From Campylobacter devanensis (GTDB lineage Bacteria; Campylobacterota; Campylobacteria; Campylobacterales; Campylobacteraceae), in NCBI RefSeq assembly GCF_002139915.1, contig NZ_CP018788.1:1-64000 (forward strand): a stretch of DNA of 64,000 nucleotides, read 5' to 3'. The position numbers and the translations under genes are program-made. Numbering within the stretch: the stretch's first letter is position 1; each line of letters begins with the position of its first letter. The notes under the pieces were generated by a model. That model was not told the DNA's origin. It was given only the letters and a program-made list of their open reading frames with translations, and did not search any database. Positions 22,878-32,879 of the stretch are shown here, one piece after another.

Positions 22878-23353
22878 TGCAACTCTCTTATTATAATTTT
22901 TATATTATTTTTACTATCTATAAATTTAGCTGTTTTATTGCAAACCTCATATCTAAAACTACTAAAATCTTGTGTAAATCCACAATCAGTTTGAATCAAA
23001 TTTGCTGAGTCATATATTGCTCTTTGGGTTATAATATCATCTAAAATCTCATTATAATGGGGCGAATTTAGATATTTGATGTTAAAACTTTTGCGAGACA
23101 TACAAGCTGAGTTTATGCAGATATTTTGAGCTAATTTTAGGTTTAGGGTTAGTGTGCCGCTATTGTAGATTTGAACTTGTGTACCATTTGTATAGCTGTG
23201 AATAAACCCTGTATCGCTAATGCGAATTTGTGGCGTAATAAAACTAAATAAAACCCCACTAGAACGCTTTGGCTGAGTAGTGCCACAGCCAAAAATTAAC
23301 GCAGATAATAGTGTTAAAGTAGTAAATTTAGACCCAAATTTATAGATATTCAA
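22874..23353 (-). CDS. Putative lipoprotein of unknown function
   Basis: The 159-residue product has an N-terminal signal sequence ending in a lipobox, LIFGC, placing the lipidated cysteine near residue 23. The remainder contains four more cysteines (CINSAC, DCGF, EVCN) that could form disulfides, and no recognised domain. The start is TTG at 23353, 26 bases downstream of a TATAAT box. It is transcribed towards nfo and overlaps it by four bases. It is probably anchored in the periplasm; function is not assigned. Confidence 0.65.
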   Translation of the reverse strand: MNIYKFGSKFTTLTLLSALIFGCGTTQPKRSSGVLFSFITPQIRISDTGFIHSYTNGTQVQIYNSGTLTLNLKLAQNICINSACMSRKSFNIKYLNSPHYNEILDDIITQRAIYDSANLIQTDCGFTQDFSSFRYEVCNKTAKFIDSKNNIKIIIRELQ

Positions 23354-23378
23354 ACTATGCCTTTTTTAAATTTGACAA

Positions 23379-23384
23379 ATTATA
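23379..23384 (-). promoter_or_regulatory. -10 box for the lipoprotein-nfo unit
   Basis: A perfect TATAAT on the minus strand lies 26 bases before the TTG start at 23353. Campylobacter sigma-70 promoters often lack a clear -35, and none is seen here. Confidence 0.5.
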
Positions 23385-23438
23385 CAGTTTTTTTGTAAAT
23401 CGCTATGATTTTTAAGCGATATTTAAGCATTACTCTTG

Positions 23439-23444
23439 TATAAT
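23439..23444 (+). promoter_or_regulatory. -10 box for tRNA-Glu
   Basis: TATAAT preceded by TTG (TTGTATAAT) ends 20 bases before the first base of tRNA-Glu, an appropriate distance for a stable RNA promoter. Confidence 0.6.
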
Positions 23445-23464
23445 TCCACTCGCACAACCGCAGT

Positions 23465-23539
23465 GGCCCCTTCGTCTAGCGGTTAGGACATCGCCCTTTC
23501 ACGGCGGTAACACGAGTTCGAGTCTCGTAGGGGTCACCA
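23465..23539 (+). tRNA. tRNA-Glu (TTC)
   Basis: The 75-base gene folds into a cloverleaf: acceptor GGCCCCT with AGGGGTC (one G-U), D arm with GCGGTTAGGAC, anticodon loop CTTTCAC giving TTC, and T arm CGAGTTCGAGTCTCG. CCA is encoded. It stands alone between the lipoprotein gene and the Maf gene. Confidence 0.97.
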
Positions 23540-23707
23540 CTTTATTCTAAAAATCCCACATTTTATCGTTCTTTTATAATATTTTCTCAAAAGTATAATT
23601 TTTGTTAAATTTAAATTTATCTTCTATTTATTCTTTAAATTCAGCGAAATTTTTGTAAAATAAAGCCTAAAAATGACGATATTAAAGTTAAATTCAAAAG
23701 GACACAT

Positions 23708-25774
23708 ATGCAAAATGGTGAAAAAAAAGATGTTAATGACTTAAAAAATGACATCTCAAAAAAAGATGAGCGAGATCTAACTGAAGATGAGAGAAAGTTT
23801 AAAGAGCTTGATTCTAAGATAGCTCAAAAAATTAAAAATGATGAAGAGATAACTACACTTGATAAAAACATAACTGCGATGATGCCTTATGCTATCGATA
23901 CTTCGCTTGCGCTATTTGGTTTAGAGGAGAATAAAAAATTTGGCGTTTATATGGGCAAAGACCCGCTAGATCTAAATATCATAAATCTTGAAACCAAAGA
24001 GTATTTATACGAAAGCCCAGCTAAAGATGTTGAGAAAAAGATTATAGAATTCGAAGAAGAGTACGCTAGACATAGGGCGCTTTTTATCTATGGAATTGGC
24101 AATGGTGTGTTTTTGAAATCAATCTTAGCAAACCCAACGCATAAAAAGATATTTGTTTTTGAACCTGAGATTGAGATTTTATATGCTGCGCTTAGTTTGA
24201 TTGACTTTTCTAGGGATATTTTTACTGATAGATTATTTATTTTAGATTCGCATAAGGTTACATTTTTACAATTTTATATAATTTGTAGGATGCCTGATGT
24301 ATTTCATAGTTTTAGATTATATAATCTACATATTATCGATGATTATTATAATAATGAAAAATATCAAGAAAATATTATGGAATTAAATAAAACTATGCAA
24401 AAAGCAATTATCCAGACGCTTTATGAGCGTGGAAATGACTCTAGGGATTGCTTGCTAGGAATGATTCAAACAACACAACATCTTCCAGATGTATTTGGCG
24501 CAATTCCTCTAAGAGATATTATAAATAAAAGAAAAAATAAGATTAACTCAGCAGTAGTAGTATCTACTGGTCCATCGCTTCACAAGCAGCTTCCAATACT
24601 AAAAAAACTCGCTCCATATACTGTCATAGTAGCTGTTGATGCAAGTTATCCTATCTTAAAAGAGCATGGGATTAAGCCTGATTATGTAACATCCATAGAG
24701 AGAATTCCGCCTACTCCGGATTTTTTTAAGCCTGCTAGAACTGAATTTGATGATGGAATAATCTTTGTTGTGGCTTCTCTTACGCATCATGAGTCAGTTG
24801 AGAATTTGCATGATAAAGATGTTTGTTATGCTTTAAGGCCGCTAAATTATGAGATGAGCTTTAAAGATTTTAAATTTGGTTATATCGGCGGTGGACAGAG
24901 CGCTGCTCATATGGCGTGGAATGTAGCCCAAGCTTTAGGCTGTAAAGACGTAATGTTAATAGGCCAAGACTTAGCTTATGGTGAAGATGGTACTAGCCAC
25001 TCTAAGGGGCATATATTTAAAGAGACTGAAATTCCCGTTGAAGAGATACCTATAATGACGCAAAAATACGGCGGTAAAGGTGAAATTCAAACTACATTTA
25101 TATGGAATTTATTTAGACAATATTTCGAGCATAATATCGCAATGATGCAAAGAAGTAATCCAGATTATAAGCTTTATAACTGCACCGAAGGTGGAGCAAG
25201 AATAGAAGGAACTACTGAGATTCCATTTAAAGAGATGGCTGATAAGATTATCGCTGAGGGTAAAAAGAAAAATTTCAAACCAATCTTGCCAATAAGTAAA
25301 GAAAAGCAAGAAGAGCATCTAAAAAAAGCAATCAAAAATATAACTAAAATTTTCAAAACTGGTCATAAAATTCAAAAAAAATGTGAACGATTATATCTAA
25401 AAATCGCTAAAGAGATTGAAAAATCCAAAAAATTAAAAGAGCAAGATAAAGCAGATAAAATCAACTATGATAAGCTACAAAAACTCTCATTTGAGATTGA
25501 TAGCCTAAAAGAATATGTCTTCAAAGATAAAGTCTTTATGTCTTCATTTTATGGAATTTGCGGAGCGATGCTAAATAGCCAAGAGCTTGAGATTGCTGTT
25601 ATCTCCGCTCGTAGAGCTGATACTGATGAAGAAAAAAATGATAAGTTATTTGAGTGGGTTTCGTGTCAGAGTTATTGGATATTTAGCTTAGCTGGTAGTA
25701 TAGATGCGACTTTGGGTAAATTAGCTGACGCCGCTAGTGGATTTATGGATAGCCATAAGCTCTTAGAACAATGA
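23708..25774 (+). CDS. Motility accessory factor (Maf) family protein, flagellin glycosylation
   Basis: The 688-residue protein belongs to the Maf family (DUF115/MptE-like central domain), which transfers pseudaminic or legionaminic acid to flagellin in Campylobacter. The central domain contains the segments VVSTGPSLHKQLP, VAVDASYPILKEHGIKPDYVTSIER and GGGQSAAHMAWNVAQALG with MLIGQDLAYG. The N terminus is highly charged and the C terminus is helical. It overlaps the methyltransferase gene by four bases (ATGA), so the two act as a pair. No homopolymer tract is visible in it. Confidence 0.88.
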   Translation: MQNGEKKDVNDLKNDISKKDERDLTEDERKFKELDSKIAQKIKNDEEITTLDKNITAMMPYAIDTSLALFGLEENKKFGVYMGKDPLDLNIINLETKEYLYESPAKDVEKKIIEFEEEYARHRALFIYGIGNGVFLKSILANPTHKKIFVFEPEIEILYAALSLIDFSRDIFTDRLFILDSHKVTFLQFYIICRMPDVFHSFRLYNLHIIDDYYNNEKYQENIMELNKTMQKAIIQTLYERGNDSRDCLLGMIQTTQHLPDVFGAIPLRDIINKRKNKINSAVVVSTGPSLHKQLPILKKLAPYTVIVAVDASYPILKEHGIKPDYVTSIERIPPTPDFFKPARTEFDDGIIFVVASLTHHESVENLHDKDVCYALRPLNYEMSFKDFKFGYIGGGQSAAHMAWNVAQALGCKDVMLIGQDLAYGEDGTSHSKGHIFKETEIPVEEIPIMTQKYGGKGEIQTTFIWNLFRQYFEHNIAMMQRSNPDYKLYNCTEGGARIEGTTEIPFKEMADKIIAEGKKKNFKPILPISKEKQEEHLKKAIKNITKIFKTGHKIQKKCERLYLKIAKEIEKSKKLKEQDKADKINYDKLQKLSFEIDSLKEYVFKDKVFMSSFYGICGAMLNSQELEIAVISARRADTDEEKNDKLFEWVSCQSYWIFSLAGSIDATLGKLADAASGFMDSHKLLEQ

Positions 25775-27330
25775 TAAATAACGATATTAAATCAACATAT
25801 GATGAGCATACATATGACTCATACTCATACGCTCAAACTTGTATAGATTATCTTTGTGCGGTGGCTAGATTTCATGGCCTAGATGCTGTTAATCCGCATA
25901 ATTCCAAGGTTCTTGAAATTGGTTGTGCGATGGGTGGCAATATAATAGGCCAAGCTATCAATCATCCAAATTCAACTTTCATAGGAATTGATCTAAGTAG
26001 CGAGCAGATAGCTATAGGCAAGAGAGCAATCGAGGGAATCGGCTGTAAAAATATAAAGCTTATTGAGATGGATATTTGCAATCTCATAAGCGAATTTGGT
26101 GGTAAAATAGAGTTTGATTATATTATTTGCCATGGTATTTATAGCTGGGTGCCTGATTTTGTAAGAAGTGCTATTTTACAAAGTTGTCAAAAGCTATTAA
26201 GCCCAAATGGCGTGGCATTTATCAGTTATAACTGCTATCCTGGGTGGAAATATGTAGAGCCTTTGCGTGATTTTATGCGTTTTTGTGCTGTAAAAAGTAG
26301 TGGAAATGTCACTGATTTGGAGCCCGGATTAAATGCGATTAAATTTCAAAAGGCTTTTTACGCTAAATACTCTCCAAATGAGACTAGCGCTACACATATT
26401 AAAAATTTAAATTCTGAGTATATTAAACATATTCAAAACTACCCAAAAAGTTATGTGGCACATGAATATATGGAGATTTGTAATCAGCCATTTTATTTTT
26501 TAGATTTTGTAGCTGATGCTGGTGATAATGGGCTTTGTTATGTTGCTGATGCCACATATCATTTTGATCCATCATTTTTGCCTGATGGTGCGATAAGTGA
26601 GTATTTTAAGCTATCATTTGATGATTATATCTCAGCTAATCAAGCTTATGATTTTTTATACTCTATTAGATTTAGAAGCTCTATTCTAACCAAATCGCAA
26701 AATCAAAACAAGCTAGCTATAAAAGATGAAGATAAGGCTAAATTCTTACATAATCTACACTTTAAGCTAATAAAGCCGACCCCGCAGCTTCTAAACTCAG
26801 CCAAAGATACATATATCGAACCACTTGCAAAGGCATTAAATGATGCATTTCCATCAACTTTAAGTTTTGATGAAGTTCGTGCAGTTTATCCAAAAGATGA
26901 TATAGTATTTAGATACTATGATATTAGAACGCTTACAAACAATGCTATTACCATTACTTGTAAACCGCTTCAAAAGCTATTATATATCCCAGGTAAGACT
27001 AGACTAAAAAGGGAATATATACCATATCTAAGATATTTCTTAGAAAATGAAGGTTCGCCAATTGGTGTAGCAACTCCATCTAATGATAAATTAAATGCTG
27101 ATAAACACACGCTAGAGCTTATATTGATGTTTGATGGAAATCATAGTATAAAAGATATCCAAAACCATATAAAAGCCAAATTCGAAAAAGATAAATTAAC
27201 CCCAGCAATCCAAAAAGATGGCGAAAATATCCCGCTAAAAAGCCCAAAAGAGCAAAACGAATATTTCAAAAACGCAGTTGAAACTATCAAGCTCTCACTT
27301 ATCAATACCCTAATGTTAGAAGAGTATTAA
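25771..27330 (+). CDS. Class I SAM methyltransferase with methyltransferase regulatory domain
   Basis: This 519-residue protein has an N-terminal Rossmann methyltransferase domain, with SAM-binding VLEIGCAMGGN near residue 48 and IGIDLSSEQI after it. A regulatory region and a C-terminal segment resembling PKMT-type protein lysine methyltransferases follow. Its coupling to the Maf gene suggests that flagellin or its glycan could be the target, but that is only inference. It converges on the Fe-S gene with a 6-base gap. Confidence 0.75.
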   Translation: MINNDIKSTYDEHTYDSYSYAQTCIDYLCAVARFHGLDAVNPHNSKVLEIGCAMGGNIIGQAINHPNSTFIGIDLSSEQIAIGKRAIEGIGCKNIKLIEMDICNLISEFGGKIEFDYIICHGIYSWVPDFVRSAILQSCQKLLSPNGVAFISYNCYPGWKYVEPLRDFMRFCAVKSSGNVTDLEPGLNAIKFQKAFYAKYSPNETSATHIKNLNSEYIKHIQNYPKSYVAHEYMEICNQPFYFLDFVADAGDNGLCYVADATYHFDPSFLPDGAISEYFKLSFDDYISANQAYDFLYSIRFRSSILTKSQNQNKLAIKDEDKAKFLHNLHFKLIKPTPQLLNSAKDTYIEPLAKALNDAFPSTLSFDEVRAVYPKDDIVFRYYDIRTLTNNAITITCKPLQKLLYIPGKTRLKREYIPYLRYFLENEGSPIGVATPSNDKLNADKHTLELILMFDGNHSIKDIQNHIKAKFEKDKLTPAIQKDGENIPLKSPKEQNEYFKNAVETIKLSLINTLMLEEY

Positions 27331-27339
27331 ACTCTTCTA
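27317..27339. terminator. Bidirectional stem-loop between convergent genes
   Basis: TAGAAGAGT (27317-27325) and ACTCTTCTA (27331-27339) form a perfect 9-bp stem with a 5-base loop. The plus-strand stop lies in the loop and the minus-strand stop lies in the stem. T-runs are short, so this is termination-like rather than a textbook terminator. Confidence 0.5.
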
Positions 27340-28605
27340 CAAAGCATTAGCGATCAGCTCAATTGGATTGGAGCATTTAGTATCGCTACCATAGATATGT
27401 AAGGCGTTGTTTAGCTGCATTTTACAAGCGCTACACTCACTTCCTACGCATTTAGCGTCCATGGCGTCTATCTGTGCGGCTCTGCTTTGACCGGCTTGGC
27501 GGCTTAGGTGGTATTTTTCACTTTGCATTGTTACCCCACCAAATCCACAACAACTATGATTATCGCTCATATCATTTAAGATATAAGCGTGTTTTAAAAG
27601 CTCTCTTGGCTCTTTCCAAACTCCTTGCATCTTTCTAGCGTGGCAAGGGTCATGATATGTGATTTTAGATAGTTTTTTATCTCTATTTCGCTCTTTTAAA
27701 ATTTGAGCTAGATTTGTAAATTTAGCCAAATATTCAGTAGCTAAATATATTTTTTTGCTGATATTTATAGCTCTTTGTTTCCACTGCAAATCATTGTGAA
27801 AATAGTGCTCATAATCTACCTTTATCATCGCCGAACAAGTCGCTTCTGGTATTATAATAGCTTCGATTTTACCGCTATTTAATAAGGATTCAAAATACTC
27901 AATATTCTTTTTAGCTAGATAATCTACGGTATTAAAATCCCCAGTAAAATACGCTGGAGCCGAGCAGCAGCCTTGAGATTTCATCAAATGAGCGTTGATT
28001 TTAAGCTCTTTTAATATCTTAAGTAACCCCTCGCCAATAGCGGTATAAGCATAATTTCCCATACAGCCGATAAATATCCCGATAGTTTTATCTCCGCCAT
28101 TATCTATAAATTCAGTGTGAGAGTTTAAAAAGCTTTTTTTAGAAGCAGTTGGCAAAAGACGCTCTTTTTTTAACATTGGCAGACTAAATCTTGGGCTCAT
28201 ATTGTCATCTTTAATTTTAAATCCACAGCTTTGAAACACATATCCAAATTTCGCAGCGATATCCATAATCTTTCTATTTCTAAGTAGATAAAAAAATAGC
28301 CTTTTATACCACGAAATTCCAAATTTAGCCGCTATATCGGCTCTAGCATTTTCTATCATAGTATCAGTTGGCAAGGATACTGGGCAGTCTTGGACGCAAT
28401 TTGTACATAAAAAACAGCTCTCAAAAACATCTTTTAAATTCTTATCAAGCTCGATTTCACCTCTATTATAAGCCCCTAAAAGATCCAAAAATCCCCTTGG
28501 GCTCTTGACCTCATCGTGACTGATTTTGTATATTGTGCAATTTGGCTTACATTTTCCACACTTCACACACGCATCGCTAATCGCACTAAAATTATAGTTA
28601 CTCAT
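27337..28605 (-). CDS. (Fe-S)-binding protein, glycolate oxidase GlcF-like
   Basis: The 422 residues hold two N-terminal 4Fe-4S motifs (CVKCGKCKPNC and CFLCTNCVQDCP) and two cysteine-rich CCG domains (GCMGNY with QGCCSAP, and CHARKMQG with HSCCGFGG). This layout is that of GlcF and heterodisulfide-reductase-like electron-transfer subunits. The partner is likely a FAD-linked 2-hydroxyacid oxidase encoded elsewhere, and the substrate is not determined. Its start abuts the proC stop. Confidence 0.82.
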   Translation of the reverse strand: MSNYNFSAISDACVKCGKCKPNCTIYKISHDEVKSPRGFLDLLGAYNRGEIELDKNLKDVFESCFLCTNCVQDCPVSLPTDTMIENARADIAAKFGISWYKRLFFYLLRNRKIMDIAAKFGYVFQSCGFKIKDDNMSPRFSLPMLKKERLLPTASKKSFLNSHTEFIDNGGDKTIGIFIGCMGNYAYTAIGEGLLKILKELKINAHLMKSQGCCSAPAYFTGDFNTVDYLAKKNIEYFESLLNSGKIEAIIIPEATCSAMIKVDYEHYFHNDLQWKQRAINISKKIYLATEYLAKFTNLAQILKERNRDKKLSKITYHDPCHARKMQGVWKEPRELLKHAYILNDMSDNHSCCGFGGVTMQSEKYHLSRQAGQSRAAQIDAMDAKCVGSECSACKMQLNNALHIYGSDTKCSNPIELIANAL

Positions 28606-29346
28606 TTATCCTCTTTGTTTCATCAAACTTGCTCTAATAGCCTCTATAAAGGCAGTTCTAACACCGGCTTTTTCTAGCTCGCATACACCCTCGATAGTCG
28701 TTCCAGCAGGAGAGCAAATACTATCTTTTATTAGTGTTGGATGAGTATCTTTAATCAACCCAGCAAAGCTATCAAATAGCCCACTTGTCATAGCTTGAGC
28801 CTCGTCCAATCTAAGACCAGATCTTACAGCAGCAGTATTGATAGCTTCAGCTACTAATGCTAGATATGCTGGAGCGCATCCGCTGATTATGCTAGCAGCA
28901 TCAAAAGTGGATTTAGAATCAAATTTAACCGCTTTTCCAAAGCCATTTAGGATCTTTTCTACTAGATTGGTATCACCAATTGCTATATATGGATTTATGC
29001 TTTTTTGGTATTTTGCGGCGATATTTGGCAAACAAATAGCGTGATTTATGGCGTTTATAGCTTGAATTTGCTCTAAGCTTGTGAGAGCTAGCACGCTAAT
29101 TATCAAATTTGCTCTACCTTTTGCGAGATTTACAAACCACTCAAGGGCATTTGGCTTGATAGCTAATATAATGTTTTTATCACTTATATCGTAGTTTTGA
29201 TCTATTATCTCTACTTCAAATTCACCTTTTAAAGCCTCTAATCTATCACTCAATCGCCCCGCAAAGCTCACTTCAAAACCAGATAATTTCAGCCCATTAG
29301 CCATAGCTAATCCCATATTTCCAGCGCCAATTATAGTAATTTTCAT
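28606..29346 (-). CDS. proC: Pyrroline-5-carboxylate reductase
   Basis: ProC reduces pyrroline-5-carboxylate to proline with NAD(P)H. The 246-residue protein starts with the Rossmann motif ITIIGAGNMGLAMANGL, contains LAIKPN, and has the dimerisation and signature region SGCAPAYLALVAEAI and SPAGTTIEGV. It is slightly shorter than the usual 260-270 residues. It overlaps the upstream FAH-like gene by four bases (ATGA). Confidence 0.93.
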   Translation of the reverse strand: MKITIIGAGNMGLAMANGLKLSGFEVSFAGRLSDRLEALKGEFEVEIIDQNYDISDKNIILAIKPNALEWFVNLAKGRANLIISVLALTSLEQIQAINAINHAICLPNIAAKYQKSINPYIAIGDTNLVEKILNGFGKAVKFDSKSTFDAASIISGCAPAYLALVAEAINTAAVRSGLRLDEAQAMTSGLFDSFAGLIKDTHPTLIKDSICSPAGTTIEGVCELEKAGVRTAFIEAIRASLMKQRG

Positions 29347-30161
29347 CTTACTTCCTGTCTTAAAATAGATACGCTACTTGGTAATTTAGAGCCATTTTTG
29401 ATAGCGTTTGTTATGCTTGATAGATCAAATTTAGTATGATCAAAGGCGACCACATAGCAGATATCTCCAGGTTTTAGATATCTATTTTTGCCCGCCTCTT
29501 CATATCTTGTAGCGCCGATTGTGATTATCATCTCATTTGGGTAGTTTGCATTTTTTAAGATATCTGATAAATTCTCTAATACAGCATAATTTTCTTGTGT
29601 GTTTAATCTATCTTTGATCCACTCTAATAACTTTTCATAAAAATATGAGTATCCGCTCAATTTAGCGCACTCGCCATATCTAATTAGCTCATTTTGGCTT
29701 TGTAAAAATGATATTAAGCTATAATTATCACAGATCCCACCAAGGCTAAATTTGTCTATATCAATTTCATTTCCGATTCCTTTTGAGCCGTTGCTGAAGT
29801 TTTTCTTTTGTGATATTTTTGTAGCGGTTTTGTCATTTCTAACTGAAGCGTCATTAAAAGCAGCAAATTTAAGTGGCTTAATGCTTTTAACCTTATTATT
29901 TTCATATTCTAATTCGCATCTTAGGGCGATCTCAGGCTCCATTTGGATATTTAAATTTTTATCATTAGGTAGATATAAATAGCCATTATCTATACAATTC
30001 CTACCCAAAAAACTATCACTACCTTTGATATAAAATGGAAATATCCCTTTTGGGGCGTATTCATCATCGGTTTTAACCAAGGCGAAATCATCAGCTTCGC
30101 CGGCTTGTTCAAGATGTAAGGCAAAATTTCCAGCTATCCCAAATCCTAAAATCTCACTCAT
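29343..30161 (-). CDS. FAH-fold-like protein (DUF5718-type)
   Basis: The product from ATG 30161 is 272 residues. This start has an excellent RBS (AAAGGAGA) and avoids overlap with hemN; an upstream in-frame ATG at 30230 is unlikely. The segments MEPEIALRCEL and FAAFNDASVRND resemble the metal-binding and core regions of fumarylacetoacetate hydrolase-fold proteins. Enzymatic activity is not predictable. It is co-transcribed with hemN and proC. Confidence 0.68.
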   Translation of the reverse strand: MSEILGFGIAGNFALHLEQAGEADDFALVKTDDEYAPKGIFPFYIKGSDSFLGRNCIDNGYLYLPNDKNLNIQMEPEIALRCELEYENNKVKSIKPLKFAAFNDASVRNDKTATKISQKKNFSNGSKGIGNEIDIDKFSLGGICDNYSLISFLQSQNELIRYGECAKLSGYSYFYEKLLEWIKDRLNTQENYAVLENLSDILKNANYPNEMIITIGATRYEEAGKNRYLKPGDICYVVAFDHTKFDLSSITNAIKNGSKLPSSVSILRQEVR

Positions 30162-30171
30162 AAAATCTCCT

Positions 30172-31527
30172 TTAAACTGTCTTTGAAAAGCTATTATTAA
30201 CGCCTTTAAATTTAGCCATATACTCATCAAAGCACATAGCGATATTACGGATTAATAGCATTCCGGTTTGGTTTATCTCAATTTTTTGGCTATCGATACT
30301 CATAAATTGCTTTAACTCGCCTAGCTCATCTAATTCATCTTTAAAATGGTTAAAGAAATCAATCCCAAATTTACTCTCCACAGACCCAATATCAAGAGCG
30401 AAATTCGCCATCAGCTCCATAATCACAAATTTTCTAAGCTTATCTTCTTCATTTAGCATTATGCCTTTGAAATTTGGCAATTTACCAGCATCAATAGCAG
30501 CTTCATAGCCGCTCATATCTTTGTAGTTTTGAGCGTAATAGTCATCGCCCTCGCCGATACTAGTTAGCCCTATACCAATGAGTTGCGCTCCGCCTTTTGT
30601 AGTGTATCCTTGAAAATTCCTATGAAGTGTGCCATTTTTTAAAGCACCAAATAGCTCATCACTAGGCTTAGCGTAGTGATCCATACCTATCATTTTGTAT
30701 CCATTGGATGTGAGAAATTCCATAGTGTATTTTAAAATTTCAAGCTTAGTTTTTGGGCTTGGTAGCGTGGCTTCGTCGAATTTTCTCATACTTTTTTTGA
30801 TCCATGGGACATGAGCGTAGTTAAAGATAGCAAATCTATCAGGATTTAGACTAACTCCTAGCTCTAAAGTGCGTTTAAAACTCTCTAAACTCTGATAAGG
30901 CAAACCATATATAAGATCGGTATTTACACTTAACATTCCATATTTTCTAGCCAAATTTACAGCATTTTGAGTTATGCTAAATGGCTGAATTCTATGGATC
31001 TCTTTTTGAACCTTTTCGTCAAAATCTTGTACCCCAAAGCTAACTCTATTAAACCCATGCTTTCTAAGGACTTCTAGCTGATCTTCATTGATAAATCTTG
31101 GGTCTATTTCACAGCTTATTTCAGCATCATTTGTGAAATTTTTAAAATGTTTTTTAATAGCTTTTATAATCCTATCAAGCTCACTAGCGCTATAAAATGT
31201 AGGCGTCCCACCACCAAAGTGCATCTGTATCACTGCTCTATTGGTATCTACTATACTAGCTAAAATTTCAAGCTCACGCTCCAAATAATCCAAGTAGCGA
31301 CTCATCTTATCGCTTTTGCTAGTATATATCACATTACAACCACAAAAATAGCACGCCGAGCGACAAAATGGTAGATGAAAGTATAGCGAAAGTGGCTTAT
31401 CACACTCTTTTAATCTCTTGATATACTCATCATAGCTAAACTCATCGCTAAATTCCAAAGCCGTAGGATAGCTAGTATATCTTGGCCCTGGCTTAGAATA
31501 CTTCACAAATGCTTCAAAATCTACCAT
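30172..31527 (-). CDS. hemN: Oxygen-independent coproporphyrinogen III oxidase
   Basis: HemN is a radical SAM enzyme that decarboxylates coproporphyrinogen III in anaerobic haem synthesis. The cluster motif CRSACYFCGC has the CX3CX2C spacing, followed by HFGGGTPTF (SAM glycine motif) and SFGVQDFD. I choose ATG 31527 (451 residues) because AAGGAG lies five bases upstream; an in-frame GTG at 31533 overlaps the previous stop. It lies in a haem/arginine cluster with hemB and argF. Confidence 0.95.
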   Translation of the reverse strand: MVDFEAFVKYSKPGPRYTSYPTALEFSDEFSYDEYIKRLKECDKPLSLYFHLPFCRSACYFCGCNVIYTSKSDKMSRYLDYLERELEILASIVDTNRAVIQMHFGGGTPTFYSASELDRIIKAIKKHFKNFTNDAEISCEIDPRFINEDQLEVLRKHGFNRVSFGVQDFDEKVQKEIHRIQPFSITQNAVNLARKYGMLSVNTDLIYGLPYQSLESFKRTLELGVSLNPDRFAIFNYAHVPWIKKSMRKFDEATLPSPKTKLEILKYTMEFLTSNGYKMIGMDHYAKPSDELFGALKNGTLHRNFQGYTTKGGAQLIGIGLTSIGEGDDYYAQNYKDMSGYEAAIDAGKLPNFKGIMLNEEDKLRKFVIMELMANFALDIGSVESKFGIDFFNHFKDELDELGELKQFMSIDSQKIEINQTGMLLIRNIAMCFDEYMAKFKGVNNSFSKTV

Positions 31528-31529
31528 AA

Positions 31530-31955
31530 TCACTCCTTATTAACAAGTGAGCGCATATCCAAAAATAAATTTGGGTGCTCTTTTTTGATTTTAGCTATAA
31601 CTCTATCTAAATTCGGCTCTTTTTTGTAGTTTGCTTTTTTAATCTCTTCTATCGCCACAGTCCAAACATCACCAAAATCAATTGGCAAATTTTGTAAAAT
31701 AGATCTCTCAAGCTTTAGCTCGAAATTCTCTTTTTGTGCGTTTTTTAGTGCGTTTATCACCGCTTCAAATAGTTCAGCAGGCACTAGGGCGCAAGGCTTA
31801 TCGCCATACATACCAAACCATGGAGTATTTAAATTCGCTTTGCCTTTGTAGCTAAGCTTCATTTCGTTATTATCCAGATCTTCTAGCTCAAAGGTTGTGC
31901 GACGCCTTTTGCTAATGCCTAGAGTTTGACTAATATTTTCTAAATGATTATTCAT
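31530..31955 (-). CDS. DUF2603 / UPF0763 family protein
   Basis: This 141-residue protein is of the DUF2603 type restricted to Campylobacter and relatives, with conserved [21 protein letters not shown] and [17 protein letters not shown] segments. It has no known function. Its place between argF and hemN is the same as in C. jejuni (Cj0993c). It overlaps the end of argF by 8 bases and ends two bases before the hemN start. Confidence 0.8.
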   Translation of the reverse strand: MNNHLENISQTLGISKRRRTTFELEDLDNNEMKLSYKGKANLNTPWFGMYGDKPCALVPAELFEAVINALKNAQKENFELKLERSILQNLPIDFGDVWTVAIEEIKKANYKKEPNLDRVIAKIKKEHPNLFLDMRSLVNKE

Positions 31956-32877
31956 ATCTAATCCTATCGCACCAGACCATTACGCCTTTTTGTGCGTGAA
32001 GTCTATTGTGAGCTTCTCTAAATATCTCATCAGCGTGAGCCTCAAATACTTCTTCGCTGACCTCATATCCTCTATAAGCAGGCAAGCAGTGTAAAAACAC
32101 AGCCCCATCTTTGGCTAGGCTCATCATACTTTTATCTACGCAAAATCCAGCGAAATCGGCGATTTTTTTCGCTTTTTCATCCTCTTGACCCATAGAGACC
32201 CAAGTATCAGTAGTAACGACATCTACGCCACTTATAGCCTCTTTTGGGTCATTGCTTATTTGGATTATAGCGCCACTTGATTTGGCATTTTCTAAGGCTA
32301 TGCTTTTTACCCATTGTGGGACTTCATAGCCTTTTGGTGTAGCGATTCTAAGCTCAAAACCAAGCTTAGAAGCAGCCATAAGCCATGAATTTGTCATGTT
32401 ATTGCCATCACCTATATATGCGACTTTCATATTTTGGATATCTAGACCAAGCTCATCTAAGGTTAGCAAATCAGCCATCAATTGAACAGGATGAAAATCA
32501 TCGCTAAGTCCATTTATCACGGGCACACCGCTAAATTTAGCAAGCTCAACCAAATCGCTTTGTTTATAAACCCTAGCCATAATCATATCTACCATTCCTC
32601 CAAGCACTCTAGCGGTATCTTTGATAGGCTCACCACGGCCAAGTTGTATATCACGACTACTTAAAAACAGCGCTTTTCCGCCGAGTTGTTGTATCCCAAC
32701 TTCAAAGCTCACCCTAGTCCTTGTCGAGCTTTTTTCAAAAATCATAGCTAAAAATTGATCTTTTAAATATGGTTTATACTCTTTATTTAAGGTCTCTTTT
32801 TTGATATCTTTGGCAATGTTTAAGATATCTAAAATCTCATCCTTGCTTATATCATTTAGAGTCAAAAAGTGTCTCAT
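31948..32877 (-). CDS. argF: Ornithine carbamoyltransferase
   Basis: ArgF makes citrulline from ornithine and carbamoyl phosphate in arginine synthesis. The 309 residues contain the carbamoyl-phosphate motif [11 protein letters not shown], the HPVQ motif in [24 protein letters not shown] and the catalytic cysteine in [10 protein letters not shown]. Length is standard. It begins two bases after hemB and overlaps the DUF2603 gene. Confidence 0.96.
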   Translation of the reverse strand: MRHFLTLNDISKDEILDILNIAKDIKKETLNKEYKPYLKDQFLAMIFEKSSTRTRVSFEVGIQQLGGKALFLSSRDIQLGRGEPIKDTARVLGGMVDMIMARVYKQSDLVELAKFSGVPVINGLSDDFHPVQLMADLLTLDELGLDIQNMKVAYIGDGNNMTNSWLMAASKLGFELRIATPKGYEVPQWVKSIALENAKSSGAIIQISNDPKEAISGVDVVTTDTWVSMGQEDEKAKKIADFAGFCVDKSMMSLAKDGAVFLHCLPAYRGYEVSEEVFEAHADEIFREAHNRLHAQKGVMVWCDRIRYE

Positions 32878-32879
32878 AT

